This document shows positions 41,050 to 41,315 of a stretch of DNA of 41,315 nt, one piece after another. Each line of letters begins with the position of its first letter. The first letter of the stretch is position 1. Under the pieces are notes generated by a model that saw only the letters and a list, made by a program, of their open reading frames with translations, was not told the origin of the DNA and searched no databases. The stretch spans positions 1 through 41,315 of the forward strand of contig JAETTM010000035.1 of assembly GCA_021769135.1 (NCBI GenBank), read 5' to 3'. The position numbers were made by a program, and so were the translations under genes. This DNA is from Lachnospiraceae bacterium (GTDB taxonomy: Bacteria > Bacillota > Clostridia > Lachnospirales > Lachnospiraceae).

Positions 41050-41315
41050 TTACCGCTTGTCATTTTCATCGAACAAATCGCCGCACTCCGGACAGAATTT
41101 CGGCGGATGTGCAGGATCTTCCGGCTCCCACCCGCATTTATCGCACCGATAAAGCGGCGCACCCTCCGGTTTCTTCGCTCCGCATTCCGGACAGAATTTC
41201 CCTTTGTTGACTGCCCCGCAGGAGCATACCCATCCATCGCCTTTAACCGGTTTCGCCGAACCGCATTCCTGGCAGAACTTGCCCGTCGCTTCTGCCCCAC
41301 AGGAACATTTCCAGG
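41050..41315 (-). CDS. C-terminal zinc-ribbon tail of a probable SPFH-domain protein (YdjI-like), 5' end outside window
   Basis: An open frame enters from the right edge and ends at TAA 41052-41050. It encodes about 88 residues with repeated C-x-C-G...F-C-x-x-C-G ribbons (CSCGAEATGKFCQECG, CSCGAVNKGKFCPECG, CDKCGWEPED...FCPECGD). Such repeated ribbons end the SPFH-domain YdjI-like (virion-core-like) proteins that precede ydjG-type genes. Only the tail is seen, so the SPFH assignment rests on context. 36 bases separate it from the next gene. Confidence 0.7.
   Translation of the reverse strand, partial: WKCSCGAEATGKFCQECGSAKPVKGDGWVCSCGAVNKGKFCPECGAKKPEGAPLYRCDKCGWEPEDPAHPPKFCPECGDLFDENDKR

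Noticed and set aside
1-41315. CRISPR arrays
   Set aside because: No regularly spaced short direct repeats with unique spacers and no cas genes were seen; the repeats present are dispersed palindromes.

Overview
The window looks like a chromosomal segment of a gut-type low-to-mid G+C Firmicute, most likely a member of the Clostridia/Lachnospiraceae. The grounds are AGGAGG-type ribosome binding sites before most genes, the protein families present (AGCS symporter, NptA/PhoU-type Na+/phosphate transporter, MecA_N-type class B PBP, TPM/zinc-ribbon/SPFH trio, amylosucrase-like GH13) and a tRNA-Ala(GGC). I cannot name the species from sequence alone.

Left end (1-2260): a scar of mobile DNA. It holds the start of a small element-borne gene with an attenuator-like leader, the last third of a tyrosine recombinase, an AT-rich coiled-coil orphan gene, and an IS4-type transposase remnant that is 5'-truncated and frameshifted. 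From 2273 to 4694 there is a tight three-gene operon with three rhodanese domains (lipoprotein rhodanese, cytoplasmic rhodanese, CoA-disulfide-reductase-like enzyme fused to rhodanese). It is followed by an iron alcohol dehydrogenase, a large lipoprotein, a structured palindromic repeat, a self-regulated HTH/membrane-protein pair, a class I glutamine amidotransferase, a DUF2974-type hydrolase, an NdpA-type nucleoid protein, the TrkA-TrkH potassium system, an AGCS symporter, an NptA-type transporter and a phosphoribosyltransferase.

Centre (19.4-27.5 kb): a small secreted protein with acidic DxDxDG repeats, a MarR regulator with a clear promoter and operator, a Vsr endonuclease with no partner methylase in view, tRNA-Ala, a short coiled-coil gene, a lipoprotein, and a MecA-like PBP. 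Next comes the most striking locus: an AT-rich three-gene operon (27141 down to 25549) encoding a possible ADP-ribosyltransferase-like protein, an unknown 238-residue protein and a SecB-family chaperone. Firmicutes generally lack housekeeping SecB, and the layout recalls toxin-antitoxin-chaperone (TAC) phage-defence modules such as CmdTAC. Two copies of a 113-bp double-hairpin repeat in opposite orientation lie at 21107 and 27297, with partial copies at 2261, 28511 and 30505.

Right part (27.5-41.3 kb): a decaying sugar-use locus (HAD phosphatase, broken PTS EIIBCA gene, amylosucrase-like GH13, LacI regulator), a DinJ-type antitoxin whose toxin is reduced to a C-terminal stub, a lone flagellin-like gene, a 2-hydroxyacid dehydrogenase, an AT-rich orphan, a TetR/flavodoxin divergent pair, an AAA-ATPase/PD-(D/E)XK protein, and a membrane-stress-type trio (SPFH/zinc ribbon, YdjG-like, TPM/YdjH-like) that runs off the right edge.
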